NCBI GenBank assembly: GCA_019510535.1
Contig: JAEKKE010000089.1
Location: 1-16,200, forward strand
Origin: Acidobacteriota bacterium
GTDB lineage: Bacteria > Acidobacteriota > Terriglobia > Terriglobales > Acidobacteriaceae
Length of the DNA stretch: 16,200 nt
Direction: 5' to 3'
The notes under the pieces are model-generated. The model searched no databases, was not told the DNA's origin, and was given only the letters and a program-made list of their open reading frames with translations. This document shows positions 1-6,547 of the stretch, piece by piece. How positions within the stretch are numbered: the stretch's first letter is position 1; the number at the start of each line of letters is the position of its first letter. A program made the translations under genes and the position numbers.

Positions 1-215
1 AGATATTCGGTGCGGGCGATGGGTTCCTTCAACGTGCGATAAGCATCGTTCAACAGCGAGGACTGGCGCAGAGCCTCTTCCTGCTCTGCAATAGGCTTTG
101 CAGCGAAGCGGTCGGGATGCAACTTCCGACTCAGCGTGTAGAACTGCTTCTCCAGGGCTGCGGTATCGAGATGCAGATGGCGGGGGAGGCCGAAGAATGC
201 GAAGTAATCACTCAT
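1..215 (-). CDS. hscB: Fe-S assembly cochaperone HscB, N-terminal part (cut by window edge)
   Basis: The minus strand from the ATG at 213-215 encodes 71 codons of an N-terminal J domain before the window ends. It opens MSDYFAFFGLP, and the Hsp70-stimulating HPD triad is at residues 33-35 (KLHPDRF). The following helix (QSSLLNDAYRTLKEP) has the wording typical of HscB rather than of general DnaJ proteins. In the known pathway HscB delivers IscU with its nascent cluster to the Hsp70 HscA and stimulates ATP hydrolysis. The LPPVK motif present in IscU of this window is the HscA recognition site, which fits. The gene is the last visible member of the minus-strand isc series; hscA and ferredoxin would be expected to the left. 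The C-terminal IscU-binding domain is not visible. Confidence 0.9.
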   Translation of the reverse strand, partial: MSDYFAFFGLPRHLHLDTAALEKQFYTLSRKLHPDRFAAKPIAEQEEALRQSSLLNDAYRTLKEPIARTEY

Positions 216-236
216 CGATCACCAGTGTATCGGTTA

Positions 237-345
237 GAGCATCTCTCCTGTTGTTGGGGATCCCGGAAGGGCGTCCTGCGGCGTTTTCATTGCGGAAAAC
301 GCCCATAGATGCACAATCTCTGCTCTACACCTACAGGAAAAATGC
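237..345 (+). repeat. Interspersed ~110-bp element, copy A
   Basis: This is one of three related copies in the window. From 5' to 3' it reads an end GAGCATCTCTCCTGT, a block ATCCCGGAAG, a central hairpin with arms GGCGTTTTC and GAAAACGCC, the string CCATAGATGC, and a closing end ACAGGAAAAATGC that is the inverted counterpart of the first. A TA dinucleotide lies on both sides (235-236 and 346-347), as expected for a TA target duplication. It sits between hscB and the SDR gene, inverted relative to copy B. It contains no credible ORF. A non-autonomous MITE-like element or a REP-type extragenic palindrome are both possible. Confidence 0.85.
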
Positions 346-449
346 TATCCAACAGGCGACGCTGCCATCGCTGGCCTGCCCGCAGCCTGCGGTCGTTCTA
401 TAAATAGACATCCCAAAGAAAGCCTCGAATCAGGACAGGAGAACTCGTT

Positions 450-1190
450 ATGGCAAACCTCAGCGGAAAGTCGGCACTGGTTACCGGCGGCTCACGCGGC
501 ATCGGTGCGGCGATCGTCAAACGCCTCGCTTCCGACGGTGCACAGGTCGCATTTACCTACAGCGCATCCCCCGACCAGGCACAACAGGTCGTCGATCAGG
601 TTCAGAAGGCGGGAGGGAAAGCAACTGCCATCAAGGCAGACGCGACGGATCAGGCAGCAGTACGCTCGGCCGTGCAGCAGGCGGCAAAGGAGTTCGGCAA
701 GATCGACATCCTGGTCAACAACGCCGGTATCGCCGTCCTGGCGCCTATCGCTGATTTCAGTGAGGCCGACTTTGAGCGCTCGCTCTCGGTAAACGTACGC
801 AGCGTCTTTACCGCCACACAGGAGGCGGTCCGCAACATGCCTGATGGAGGCCGGATCATCCATATCGGGTCCACCAATGCAGAGCGGATGCCTTTCGAGG
901 GTGGTTCTGTCTATGCCCTGACGAAGGGAGCACTGGCCAGTTTCACGCAGGGGCTGGCGCGTGATCTGGGATCGCGCAGCATTACGGTCAACAACATTCA
1001 GCCCGGCCCGGTCGACACGGACCTGAATCCGGCGAGTGGACCCTTTGCGGAGACAATGCTGTCATTGTTGGCGCTAAAGCGCTACGGCCATGCCGATGAG
1101 ATCGCGGGGATGGTGAGCTATCTTGCAGGTCCGGAAGCGGGATACATCACCGGCGCAAGTCTGTTGATCGACGGAGGCTTCGCTGCCTAG
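450..1190 (+). CDS. SDR-family NAD(P)-dependent oxidoreductase
   Basis: A 246-aa classical short-chain dehydrogenase/reductase, the normal length for the family. The cofactor motif TGGSRGIG is at residues 12-19, the NNAG motif at 90-93, and the catalytic set is N115, S141, Y155 and K159 (YALTK). Arg16 in the glycine loop, with no acidic residue at the end of strand beta-2 (AFTYSAS), suggests NADP(H), as in FabG-like reductases. The C-terminal GASLLIDGGF is also typical. The substrate cannot be read from sequence. The ATG at 450 follows AGGACAGGAGA, a good ribosome site, and a TATAAA string lies near 402. The gene runs opposite to the isc genes around it and is bracketed by inverted copies of the ~110-bp element. 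Its TAG stop consists of the TA beside copy B plus the first base of that copy. The AraC gene nearby is a possible regulator, by proximity only. Confidence 0.93.
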   Translation: MANLSGKSALVTGGSRGIGAAIVKRLASDGAQVAFTYSASPDQAQQVVDQVQKAGGKATAIKADATDQAAVRSAVQQAAKEFGKIDILVNNAGIAVLAPIADFSEADFERSLSVNVRSVFTATQEAVRNMPDGGRIIHIGSTNAERMPFEGGSVYALTKGALASFTQGLARDLGSRSITVNNIQPGPVDTDLNPASGPFAETMLSLLALKRYGHADEIAGMVSYLAGPEAGYITGASLLIDGGFAA

Positions 1191-1301
1191 AGCATTTTTC
1201 CTGTAGGTGTAATGTAGGGTTTCCGCATCTATGGGCGTTTTCCGCAATGAAAACGCCGCCGCACGCCCCTTCCGGGATACCAAGCAACAGAAAAAATGCT
1301 C
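1190..1301 (-). repeat. Interspersed ~110-bp element, copy B (inverted relative to copy A)
   Basis: On the minus strand this copy matches A and C over its full length. The central 35 bases, including the GGCGTTTTC/GAAAACGCC hairpin and CCATAGATGC, are identical in all three. Its inverted ends GAGCATTTTTCCTGT and ACAGAAAAAATGCTC are the best preserved pair. The left flank is TA (1188-1189) and the right flank TG (1302-1303), one base off a perfect TA duplication. The first base of the element completes the TAG stop of the SDR gene, so the message of that gene would carry the hairpin in its 3' UTR. Confidence 0.85.
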
Positions 1302-1315
1302 TGATGGCTGCATGC

Positions 1316-1350
1316 AAAAGGCCGGCCATGATGGCCGGCCTTTCGTTGTC
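1316..1350 (-). terminator. Strong hairpin terminator at the end of iscA, possibly bidirectional
   Basis: The arms GGCCGGCCAT (1320-1329) and ATGGCCGGCC (1331-1340) form a perfect palindrome, flanked by AAA on the left and TTT on the right. Read on the minus strand it begins about 20 nt after the iscA stop and is followed by a short U run. On the plus strand TTTCGTTGTCTTTT follows, so it could also stop transcripts coming from the SDR gene. Confidence 0.8.
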
Positions 1351-1362
1351 TTTTCTGAGAAC

Positions 1363-1830
1363 TTATGCGGTGAACGACGATCCGCAGCCGCAGGACTTCT
1401 GCGAGTTGGGATTGATGAAGTTGAAGCCCTGGCGCATGAGGGTCTCTTCGAAGTCGAGGATCATGCCGTTCAGGTAGATGAAGCTCTTGGGATCGACGAA
1501 GATGCGGACACGTTCGCTGTCCTGCTCAAACTCCCACACGCGGTCGCGTTCACGCGGCTTGGTGTCGAAACGGATGGAGTAGCTCAGACCGGAGCAGCCG
1601 CCGCCGGTCACGCCCAGCCGCAGACCTCCGTCGGTGCCGGAGATGCCTTCCTTGTGCATGGCGGCACGGACGCGGCGAATCGCCTTTTCTGTCACGGAGA
1701 TGCCGGTGGCCTTTGCATTCAATTCGGGCGCAGCCACCGCCGTCGCCAGGGGCGAGGAGAGCTTCTGCTCCTCGGGCGCCGGGGCGCTCATGGCGTTGCT
1801 GGTGGTCGAGCTGATGGAGACAGTGGACAT
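1363..1830 (-). CDS. iscA: A-type iron-sulfur carrier protein (IscA/HesB family)
   Basis: A 155-aa protein whose C-terminal ~110 residues form a HesB/IscA domain. The three conserved cysteines that hold the cluster or iron are C79 (GGGCSGLSY), C147 and C149 (SCGCGSSF). In the known pathway such proteins receive clusters from IscU and pass them to apo-enzymes. The location between iscU and hscB supports iscA over erpA, though sequence alone separates the two poorly. Residues 1-43 are an Ala/Ser/Thr-rich extension absent from typical ~107-aa IscA. No good ribosome site precedes the ATG at 1828-1830, nor the internal ATG at codon 14, so the true start is uncertain. It is separated from iscU by two plus-strand genes and so probably has its own promoter; a terminator follows the stop. 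Confidence 0.9.
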   Translation of the reverse strand: MSTVSISSTTSNAMSAPAPEEQKLSSPLATAVAAPELNAKATGISVTEKAIRRVRAAMHKEGISGTDGGLRLGVTGGGCSGLSYSIRFDTKPRERDRVWEFEQDSERVRIFVDPKSFIYLNGMILDFEETLMRQGFNFINPNSQKSCGCGSSFTA

Positions 1831-1865
1831 AGATATTTAGATGCGACAGGGAACCCGTCCGCATC

Positions 1866-1900
1866 ATTTCCAGTATATCGTTCCAGCACAAACGTGCCGG
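1866..1900 (-). promoter_or_regulatory. Candidate promoter of iscA
   Basis: On the minus strand TATACT (plus 1872-1877) is a good -10 match about 42 nt upstream of the iscA ATG. The -35 position 17 nt away reads CCGGCA, a poor match. The 99-bp gap between iscA and the divergent AraC gene must hold promoters for both, and this is the best string I can see. No Fur- or IscR-like operator was recognised here. Confidence 0.35.
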
Positions 1901-1929
1901 GCTTAGAGCTACGCGAAGGAAGGGGAAAC

Positions 1930-2802
1930 ATGCCGCAGGAAGAGTCAAAACCGCTGATTCTGTCCCAGGGAGCCTCGAAGCAGGGCGTCGTCTTCCAGCT
2001 TCGGCGCGACCCTCCGGGGACGCTGGAGATGCCGGGCCTGGAAAATGCCCTGATTGCCATCCACGTTGGACCGGCGGCCCGAGTCGCCTGCCGCCGCGAG
2101 GGGCGATGGTTCTCGGGAACGGCCGTGCACGGTGACATCGACATCATTCCCGCACACGTGCCGGCATGCTGGCAGATGCACGACGAAAATGACATGGCGC
2201 TGCTGCTCAGCATGCCGGGGAAACTTCTTCGCTCCGTGGCCGAGAGCAGCGGCCTGAATCCGGACAAACTGGAGCTGCTCAATCGCTACCAGGCGCGTGA
2301 CACGGAATTGGAGACGCTGGCCTGGGCGATCAAGCGCGAGATTGAGAACGGCTTTCCTTCCGGAACGCTCTACATGGATGGACTCTCTCTGGCCGTCGCA
2401 TCGCGCCTGGTGACGCGGCATAGCTCGCTGACGGTGCGCGAAACCCGCGCCAGGCAGTCGCTAAGCGGGCACAGATTGAAACAACTTCTTAGCTTCATTG
2501 AAGAAAACATCGCCGAGGATCTCTCGCTTGGTCAGTTGGCAGGGACGGCCGGCATGAGCCAGTCACACCTGAAGTCTGTCTTTCGCGAGGCGACGGGAAC
2601 TCCGGTGCACCAGTATGTCATCCAGCGGCGTGTGGACCATGCCAAACGGCTGATGCGGCATAGTGGCTTGACGATGGCAGAGATTGCCCAGGCCGCGGGG
2701 TTTGCGCATCAGAGTCACATGGCGCGACATCTGCGGCGCATTGAGGGAGCGGCGCCGATGGAGTTGCGACGCAGGATGACGGAGATGACGGCGGCGGATT
2801 AA
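1930..2802 (+). CDS. AraC-family transcriptional regulator
   Basis: A 290-aa protein with an N-terminal cupin-like sensing half (about residues 1-165) and a C-terminal AraC/XylS DNA-binding domain (about 180-290). The two helix-turn-helix units lie near residues 199-218 (SLGQLAGTAGMSQSHLKSVF) and 248-267 (TMAEIAQAAGFAHQSHMARH), followed by the usual GAAPMELRR tail. The frame stays open far upstream, through copy B and antisense to iscA. The ATG at 1930 is chosen because GGAAGGGG lies just before it and the family-like sequence starts there. It diverges from iscA across 99 bp and reads toward the alpha/beta hydrolase. Regulation of the hydrolase or the SDR gene is likely from position but not shown. 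The ligand is unknown. Confidence 0.92.
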   Translation: MPQEESKPLILSQGASKQGVVFQLRRDPPGTLEMPGLENALIAIHVGPAARVACRREGRWFSGTAVHGDIDIIPAHVPACWQMHDENDMALLLSMPGKLLRSVAESSGLNPDKLELLNRYQARDTELETLAWAIKREIENGFPSGTLYMDGLSLAVASRLVTRHSSLTVRETRARQSLSGHRLKQLLSFIEENIAEDLSLGQLAGTAGMSQSHLKSVFREATGTPVHQYVIQRRVDHAKRLMRHSGLTMAEIAQAAGFAHQSHMARHLRRIEGAAPMELRRRMTEMTAAD

Positions 2803-2960
2803 GAGAAAAGCGGGGTCCGTCGCTAATCACCCGGCGAACAAGTTCGCGGGGAAGCCCCGAACGCTCAGGATGGCAAGCAAACAGCGGTTCGCGCAGCGCG
2901 AATACCCAGGTCCCCTGGGGACCTGGGGCACCCGGAGTATGGGCTCATGGATCGTCCGCT
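2803..2960 (+). repeat. Composite extragenic repeat patch, left of the hydrolase
   Basis: Five short modules occur here and again in the patch right of the hydrolase (3993-4135). In order they are: M1 AGAAAAGCGGGGTCCGTCGCT (2804-2825, written here with one base missing), M2 GCTAATCACCC with the palindrome GCGAACAAGTTCGC (from 2823), M3 ACGCTCAGGATGGCAA (2860-2875), M4 the palindrome TTCGCGC-A-GCGCGAA (2888-2902), and M5 GGCACCCGGAGTATGGGC (2927-2944). Such strings resemble widespread extragenic repeats. No ORF with family features is present. The patch may also hold the hydrolase promoter, but no convincing -35/-10 pair was found. Confidence 0.7.
2905..2927. repeat. Perfect 23-bp palindrome upstream of the hydrolase
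   Basis: CCCAGGTCCCC (2905-2915) and GGGGACCTGGG (2917-2927) are perfect inverted arms of 11 bp around a single T. There is no U tract, so it is unlikely to be a terminator. It lies 80 bp before the hydrolase start, within the repeat patch but outside the modules shared with the right patch. An operator or a hairpin of repeat origin are both possible. Confidence 0.6.
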
Positions 2961-3006
2961 GAATGTGCTCATCAGCGTCTGAACGTGCGCGAAAGGTTTG
3001 TCCGGG

Positions 3007-3993
3007 ATGGCGATACTGCGATCTATGACTCGCAGAGACCTTCTTCGTTCCTCCGCCTTTGTCGCAGCCGGTGCGTGCTCACCCATCATTGCGGTGGCAG
3101 AGAATCAGCGGCTCGATGTGAACTGGTACAACCGCTCCCGCAGGTTTGCTGAGCTGAGCTTCGGCCGCATCGCGTATGTCGAACACGGTCGGGGTCCGGC
3201 GGCGCTCTTCATTCATGGATATCCGCTCAACAGCTATCAGTGGCGCGGTGCGCTTGAACGGCTACATGGCGTACGCCGCTGTATCGCGCCCGATCTAATG
3301 GGGCTCGGCTACTCTGAGCCGCATGCAGGACAGGCCATCACTCCGCAAACACAGGCGGAGATGCTGGCGGCACTGCTCGATCATTTGAAGGTTGAGAGCG
3401 TCGATCTGGTAGCCAACGACAGCGGCGGCATTACGGCGCAGGTCTTCATCGCTTTGTACCCGCATCGCGTGCGGTCGCTGCTGATGACCAACTGCGATGT
3501 GGACACGAACAATCCACCGCCACAGTTCGCGCCTTTCATCGAGTTGGCGAAGAAGGGAATACTGGCCGATCGTTTCATTGTGTCGCAGCTGCAGAACAAG
3601 GACCTGGCGCGGTCACAGAAGGGAATGGGGCAGGCCTTCAGCTATCCGGAAAAGCTGACGGACGACACGATCGACTACTATCTCAGTCCCATTGCTGCCA
3701 CATCGGAGCGGCGGGAACAGTTTCACGCCTACACCATCGCGCTTGGTGAAAACGTCCTGGTTCCGATGCGAGAGCAGCTTCGTTCATGGAGCGGACATGC
3801 ACGCATGGTCTGGGGACTGAAAGATTCGTTCTTCCCTGTGGAGTGGGCTGACTGGTTGAACAGTACGCTGCCGGGGGCTCGCGGCGTGAAGCGGGTGCCG
3901 GATGCGAATCTGTTCTTCCCGGAGGAGATGCCGGATTTGATTGCGGGGCAGGCGAAGATGCTGTGGAATATAGGGCCGAAGGCGGCGGCGTGA
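3007..3993 (+). CDS. Tat-exported alpha/beta-fold hydrolase, haloalkane dehalogenase-like
   Basis: A 328-aa protein with a twin-arginine signal at the N terminus (MTRRDLLRSSAFVAAGACS), implying folded export to the periplasm. The alpha/beta hydrolase core shows an oxyanion loop HGYP at residues 70-73 and a nucleophile elbow VANDSGG with D138 where dehalogenases carry the nucleophilic Asp. D273 (GLKDSFFP) is a likely second acid. At the position where the catalytic His before an aromatic is expected, the sequence is DANLFFPEE, with Leu302 before Phe-Phe and no His. Activity and substrate are therefore unclear. The ATG at 3007 has GAAAGG 10 nt upstream; an in-frame TTG at 2998 is too close to that site, and ATG 3025 would still keep the Tat motif. 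The gene is flanked on both sides by patches of the same repeat modules. Confidence 0.85.
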   Translation: MAILRSMTRRDLLRSSAFVAAGACSPIIAVAENQRLDVNWYNRSRRFAELSFGRIAYVEHGRGPAALFIHGYPLNSYQWRGALERLHGVRRCIAPDLMGLGYSEPHAGQAITPQTQAEMLAALLDHLKVESVDLVANDSGGITAQVFIALYPHRVRSLLMTNCDVDTNNPPPQFAPFIELAKKGILADRFIVSQLQNKDLARSQKGMGQAFSYPEKLTDDTIDYYLSPIAATSERREQFHAYTIALGENVLVPMREQLRSWSGHARMVWGLKDSFFPVEWADWLNSTLPGARGVKRVPDANLFFPEEMPDLIAGQAKMLWNIGPKAAA

Positions 3994-4135
3994 TCGCGCG
4001 AAGCGCGATATCCCGCCGATTGCTAATCACCCCAGCGAACAAGTTCGCCGGGGACCCCGATGCGCAATGGATGGGCATCCGGGGTATGGGCCAGAAAAGC
4101 GGGTCCTTCGCTGACGCTCAGGATGACAAACTGAA
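3993..4135 (+). repeat. Composite extragenic repeat patch, right of the hydrolase
   Basis: The patch starts at the hydrolase stop codon. It contains the same modules as 2803-2960 in another order: M4 palindrome ATCGCGC-GAA-GCGCGAT (3993-4009), M2 GCTAATCACCCC with GCGAACAAGTTCGC (from about 4021), M5 GGCATCCGGGGTATGGGC (4074-4091), M1 AGAAAAGCGGGTCCTTCGCT (4093-4112), and M3 GACGCTCAGGATGACAAAC (4113-4131). M2 matches the left patch with only a few differences over about 40 bp. No gene is apparent. Confidence 0.7.
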
Positions 4136-4166
4136 TAGCCACATTTCGAAAGCGCTCTGAAAACAC

Positions 4167-4194
4167 AAAGGCGCAGACCTTAGTCTGCGCCTTT
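4167..4194 (-). terminator. Hairpin terminator downstream of iscU, possibly bidirectional
   Basis: GGCGCAGAC (4170-4178) and GTCTGCGCC (4183-4191) form a perfect 9-bp stem with a 4-nt loop, flanked by AAA and TTT. On the minus strand it starts 22 nt after the iscU stop. It marks the end of the iscR-iscS-iscU transcript and separates it from iscA. On the plus strand it could end the hydrolase message. Confidence 0.8.
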
Positions 4195-4215
4195 GGTTAT
4201 GAATGCCGAAGGAGA

Positions 4216-4638
4216 TTAGTGAGCGGCGGCGGCCGGAGTAGCAGCTTCGGTCTCAACGCTGTTCTTCTTCTTCCAGTCGCCGATCGCGGCGCGGATGGCG
4301 TCTTCCGCCAGAACCGAGCAGTGGATCTTGACCGGAGGAAGCGCGAGCTCCTTCACGATGTCGGTGTTCGAGATGGAGAGAGCCTCGTCGATGGTCTTGC
4401 CCTTCACCCACTCGGTAGCGAGCGAGGAAGAAGCGATGGCCGAGCCACAGCCGAAGGTCTTGAACTTGGCGTCTTCGATGACCTGTGTCTCGGGGTTGAC
4501 CTTGATCTGCAGGCGCATCACGTCGCCGCACTCCGGTGCGCCGACCAGGCCCGTGCCAACATCCTCGGAGCTCTTGTCCAGGGTGCCGACGTTACGGGGG
4601 TTGTTGTAGTGGTCTACGACCTTATCGCTGTATGCCAT
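4216..4638 (-). CDS. iscU: Iron-sulfur cluster assembly scaffold IscU
   Basis: A 140-aa IscU. It builds a [2Fe-2S] cluster from sulfur supplied by IscS and iron, then hands it on with HscA/HscB. The three ligand cysteines are C37 (APECGD), C64 (FGCGSA) and C107 (IHCSVLAEDA), with D39 and H106 also in place. The HscA recognition motif LPPVK is complete at residues 100-104, which fits the hscB gene at the left edge. The C-terminal ~15 residues are an Ala/Thr/Glu-rich tail beyond the usual end. A strong ribosome site, GGGAGGAAA, precedes the ATG. It follows iscS by 76 nt on the same strand and is probably co-transcribed with it and with iscR. Confidence 0.97.
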   Translation of the reverse strand: MAYSDKVVDHYNNPRNVGTLDKSSEDVGTGLVGAPECGDVMRLQIKVNPETQVIEDAKFKTFGCGSAIASSSLATEWVKGKTIDEALSISNTDIVKELALPPVKIHCSVLAEDAIRAAIGDWKKKNSVETEAATPAAAAH

Positions 4639-4714
4639 ATTTCGTTTCCTCCCTCACGGGTTCCTTGAGTCTTAGATTGGGTTTCAGGGACGAAGGTTCG
4701 TCCAAATTCTCTGT

Positions 4715-5968
4715 TTAGTGAGCCGCCCACTCGATCTTGCTGAGGTCGATGCCTTCCTTCACCATCTCGTAAAGCGGGCTGAGTTCGCGCAGTTTCTGCA
4801 CTACATCGATCAGCTTGTCGGCAACGTAGTCTACTTCTTCGATTGTGTTGAAGCGGCCGAGGCCGAAGCGGATGGAGCTGTGTGCAACATCGTCTCCCAG
4901 ACCCAGGGCCTTGAGCACATAGCTGGGCTCCAGAGTGGCCGAGGTGCAGGCCGAACCGGAGGAGACGGCGATGTCGTTGATGCCCATCAGCAGGCTCTCG
5001 CCTTCCACGTACACGAAGCTCATGTTCAGGTTGCCGGGCAGATGGTGCTCCATGTTGCCGTTGACGTGAACATAGTCGAGCGCGGACTCGAACTTCTGGC
5101 GAAGGTGATCGCGCAACGAAGAGAGACGCTTCGACTCTTCTTCCATCTCCTGGCCGGCGATCTCACAGGCTTTGCCCAGACCGACGATACCGGGAACATT
5201 CAGCGTGCCCGAACGCATACCGCGCTCGTGACCGCCGCCATTGATCTGTTCCGAAATCTGCACACGCGGGTTGCGGCGGCGAACGTACAGTGCGCCTACG
5301 CCCTTGGGTCCGTAGATCTTGTGGCCGGAGAGCGAGAGGACGTCGATGTTGTCCTTGATGACGTTGACCGGAATCTTGCCCACGGCCTGCACGCCGTCGC
5401 TATGGAAGAGCACGCCCTTCTCATGGCAAAGCTTGCCGATCTCTTCGATGGGCTGAACGACGCCGATCTCATTGTTGGCATACATGATTGAGACGAGGAT
5501 GGTCTTGTCATCAAGGGCGCGCTTCAGGTCTTCGATGTCGATGAGGCCATCAGCCTTCACTGGCAGGTAGGTAACGCGGTAGCCCTGCTTCTCAAGCTTC
5601 TTACAGGTGTCGAGAGTGGCCTTGTGCTCGGTAACCTGGGTGATGATGTGGTTGCCGCGCTCGCGATACATCTCGGCGATACCCTTGATGGCGAGGTTGT
5701 TGGATTCAGTCGCGCCCGAGGTGAAGATGATCTCCTTGGCGGTAGCGCCGATCAGCTTTGCGACCTGTTCACGGGCGTTCTCTACCGCCTGTTCGGCTTC
5801 CCAGCCAAAGCTGTGATTGCGGCTGGCGGCATTTCCAAAGATGGTGGTGAAGTAGGGCATCATCGCCTCCAGCACGCGCGGATCCAACGGCGTGGTGGCG
5901 TGGTTGTCCATGTAAATAGGGAGCTTCACACCCTTCGGCGCGGCAACGGTAGCGGCAACAGTGCTCAT
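4715..5968 (-). CDS. iscS: Cysteine desulfurase IscS
   Basis: A 417-aa class V aminotransferase-fold enzyme that uses PLP to turn cysteine into alanine and an enzyme persulfide. The PLP lysine is K217 (SLSGHKIYGPKG), the stacking His is H115 (TEHKA), and D191 and Q194 (SDGVQAVG) contact the cofactor. The persulfide cysteine is C341 in SSGSACTSATLEPS, with the insertion-type loop of group I (IscS/NifS) enzymes. The C terminus SPLYEMVKEGIDLSKIEWAAH (last residue aside) follows the IscU-docking tail of E. coli IscS closely, supporting IscS rather than NifS. Residues 1-15 are a short extension before LPIYMDNHATTPLD. The ATG at 5968 has AAGGAGA about 10 nt upstream. It lies 84 nt after iscR and 76 nt before iscU. 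Confidence 0.97.
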   Translation of the reverse strand: MSTVAATVAAPKGVKLPIYMDNHATTPLDPRVLEAMMPYFTTIFGNAASRNHSFGWEAEQAVENAREQVAKLIGATAKEIIFTSGATESNNLAIKGIAEMYRERGNHIITQVTEHKATLDTCKKLEKQGYRVTYLPVKADGLIDIEDLKRALDDKTILVSIMYANNEIGVVQPIEEIGKLCHEKGVLFHSDGVQAVGKIPVNVIKDNIDVLSLSGHKIYGPKGVGALYVRRRNPRVQISEQINGGGHERGMRSGTLNVPGIVGLGKACEIAGQEMEEESKRLSSLRDHLRQKFESALDYVHVNGNMEHHLPGNLNMSFVYVEGESLLMGINDIAVSSGSACTSATLEPSYVLKALGLGDDVAHSSIRFGLGRFNTIEEVDYVADKLIDVVQKLRELSPLYEMVKEGIDLSKIEWAAH

Positions 5969-6052
5969 AACTCTTGATCTTCTCCTTACAATCTTTTCCG
6001 TCCGTGAATCGGACTTTTATTCGCTTACAGCGCAATCGCTGCAGCTCATGGC

Positions 6053-6505
6053 TTATAGCGCAATCGTTACCAGGCCACTGCCCAGCGCGGTTCCGGTCTC
6101 TGGCGACTCAGCCAGGTCCGCGATCGTAATGCCACTCAGCAGTTCTTTGATGCTGTCGTTCACCTTGCGTAGTGGTTCTTTGATGGTGCAGGTGCTCGTC
6201 AGGTCGCAGGCGCCGTGAATCGTAATGCAACTGGTAATAAACAGCGGCCCATCGATCGTGCGGATGACCTCGAAGGCGCTGATCTGGTTTGCAGGCCGCG
6301 CCAGTGCGTAACCGCCGCGTGTGCCCGCGGTTGAGACCAACAGGCCGCCCTTGGCGAGCGTCTGCAGGATCTTCGCAAGCAACTGAGCGGGAATATGGTA
6401 AGCCTCGGCAATGTCTTTGGCGCTCTGGGCGCCGTTGTCAACGTGCTCGGCCAGATACTTCAGGGCCATCAGCCCGTAGTCCGCTTTTTTTGTCAGCCTG
6501 AGCAT
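6053..6505 (-). CDS. iscR: Rrf2-family Fe-S-sensing regulator, IscR type
   Basis: A 150-aa Rrf2 protein. The winged helix-turn-helix covers about residues 1-70 (LTKKADYGLMALKYLA; recognition region around IPAQLLAKILQTLAKGGLL; wing GTRGGYALARP). The cluster-binding loop has C93, C100 and C106, i.e. a C-x6-C-x5-C spacing. E. coli IscR has C-x5-C-x5-C plus a His three residues on, which is absent here, while H97 lies between the first two Cys. The likely role is repression of the isc operon when its cluster is loaded. The gene heads the series iscR-iscS-iscU, and an IscR-like inverted repeat overlaps its predicted -10. The ATG at 6503-6505 has AGGCGA upstream. Confidence 0.93.
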   Translation of the reverse strand: MLRLTKKADYGLMALKYLAEHVDNGAQSAKDIAEAYHIPAQLLAKILQTLAKGGLLVSTAGTRGGYALARPANQISAFEVIRTIDGPLFITSCITIHGACDLTSTCTIKEPLRKVNDSIKELLSGITIADLAESPETGTALGSGLVTIAL

Positions 6506-6547
6506 GCCGTTTCGCCTGGGAATCGTACAGACCCGGAGGTCTCACGA

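Noticed and set aside
98..403. Open frame antisense to hscB and through copy A
   Set aside because: It overlaps the clear J-domain gene and the repeat, and its translation shows no family features.
1231..1929. Long in-frame extension of the AraC gene upstream to 1231
   Set aside because: It begins inside copy B and runs antisense through iscA. The ATG at 1930 has a good ribosome site and the family-like sequence starts there.
4718..5491. Long plus-strand open frame antisense to iscS
   Set aside because: A mirror of the high-GC codon bias of iscS; it has no ribosome site or recognisable domain. The same holds for the open frames antisense to iscU, DUF885 and dnaG.
6000..6014. Small hairpin GTCCG-TGAATCGGAC style in the iscR-iscS gap as a terminator or attenuator
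   Set aside because: The stem is only 5 bp and on the minus strand no U run follows, so it should not stop the iscR-iscS transcript.
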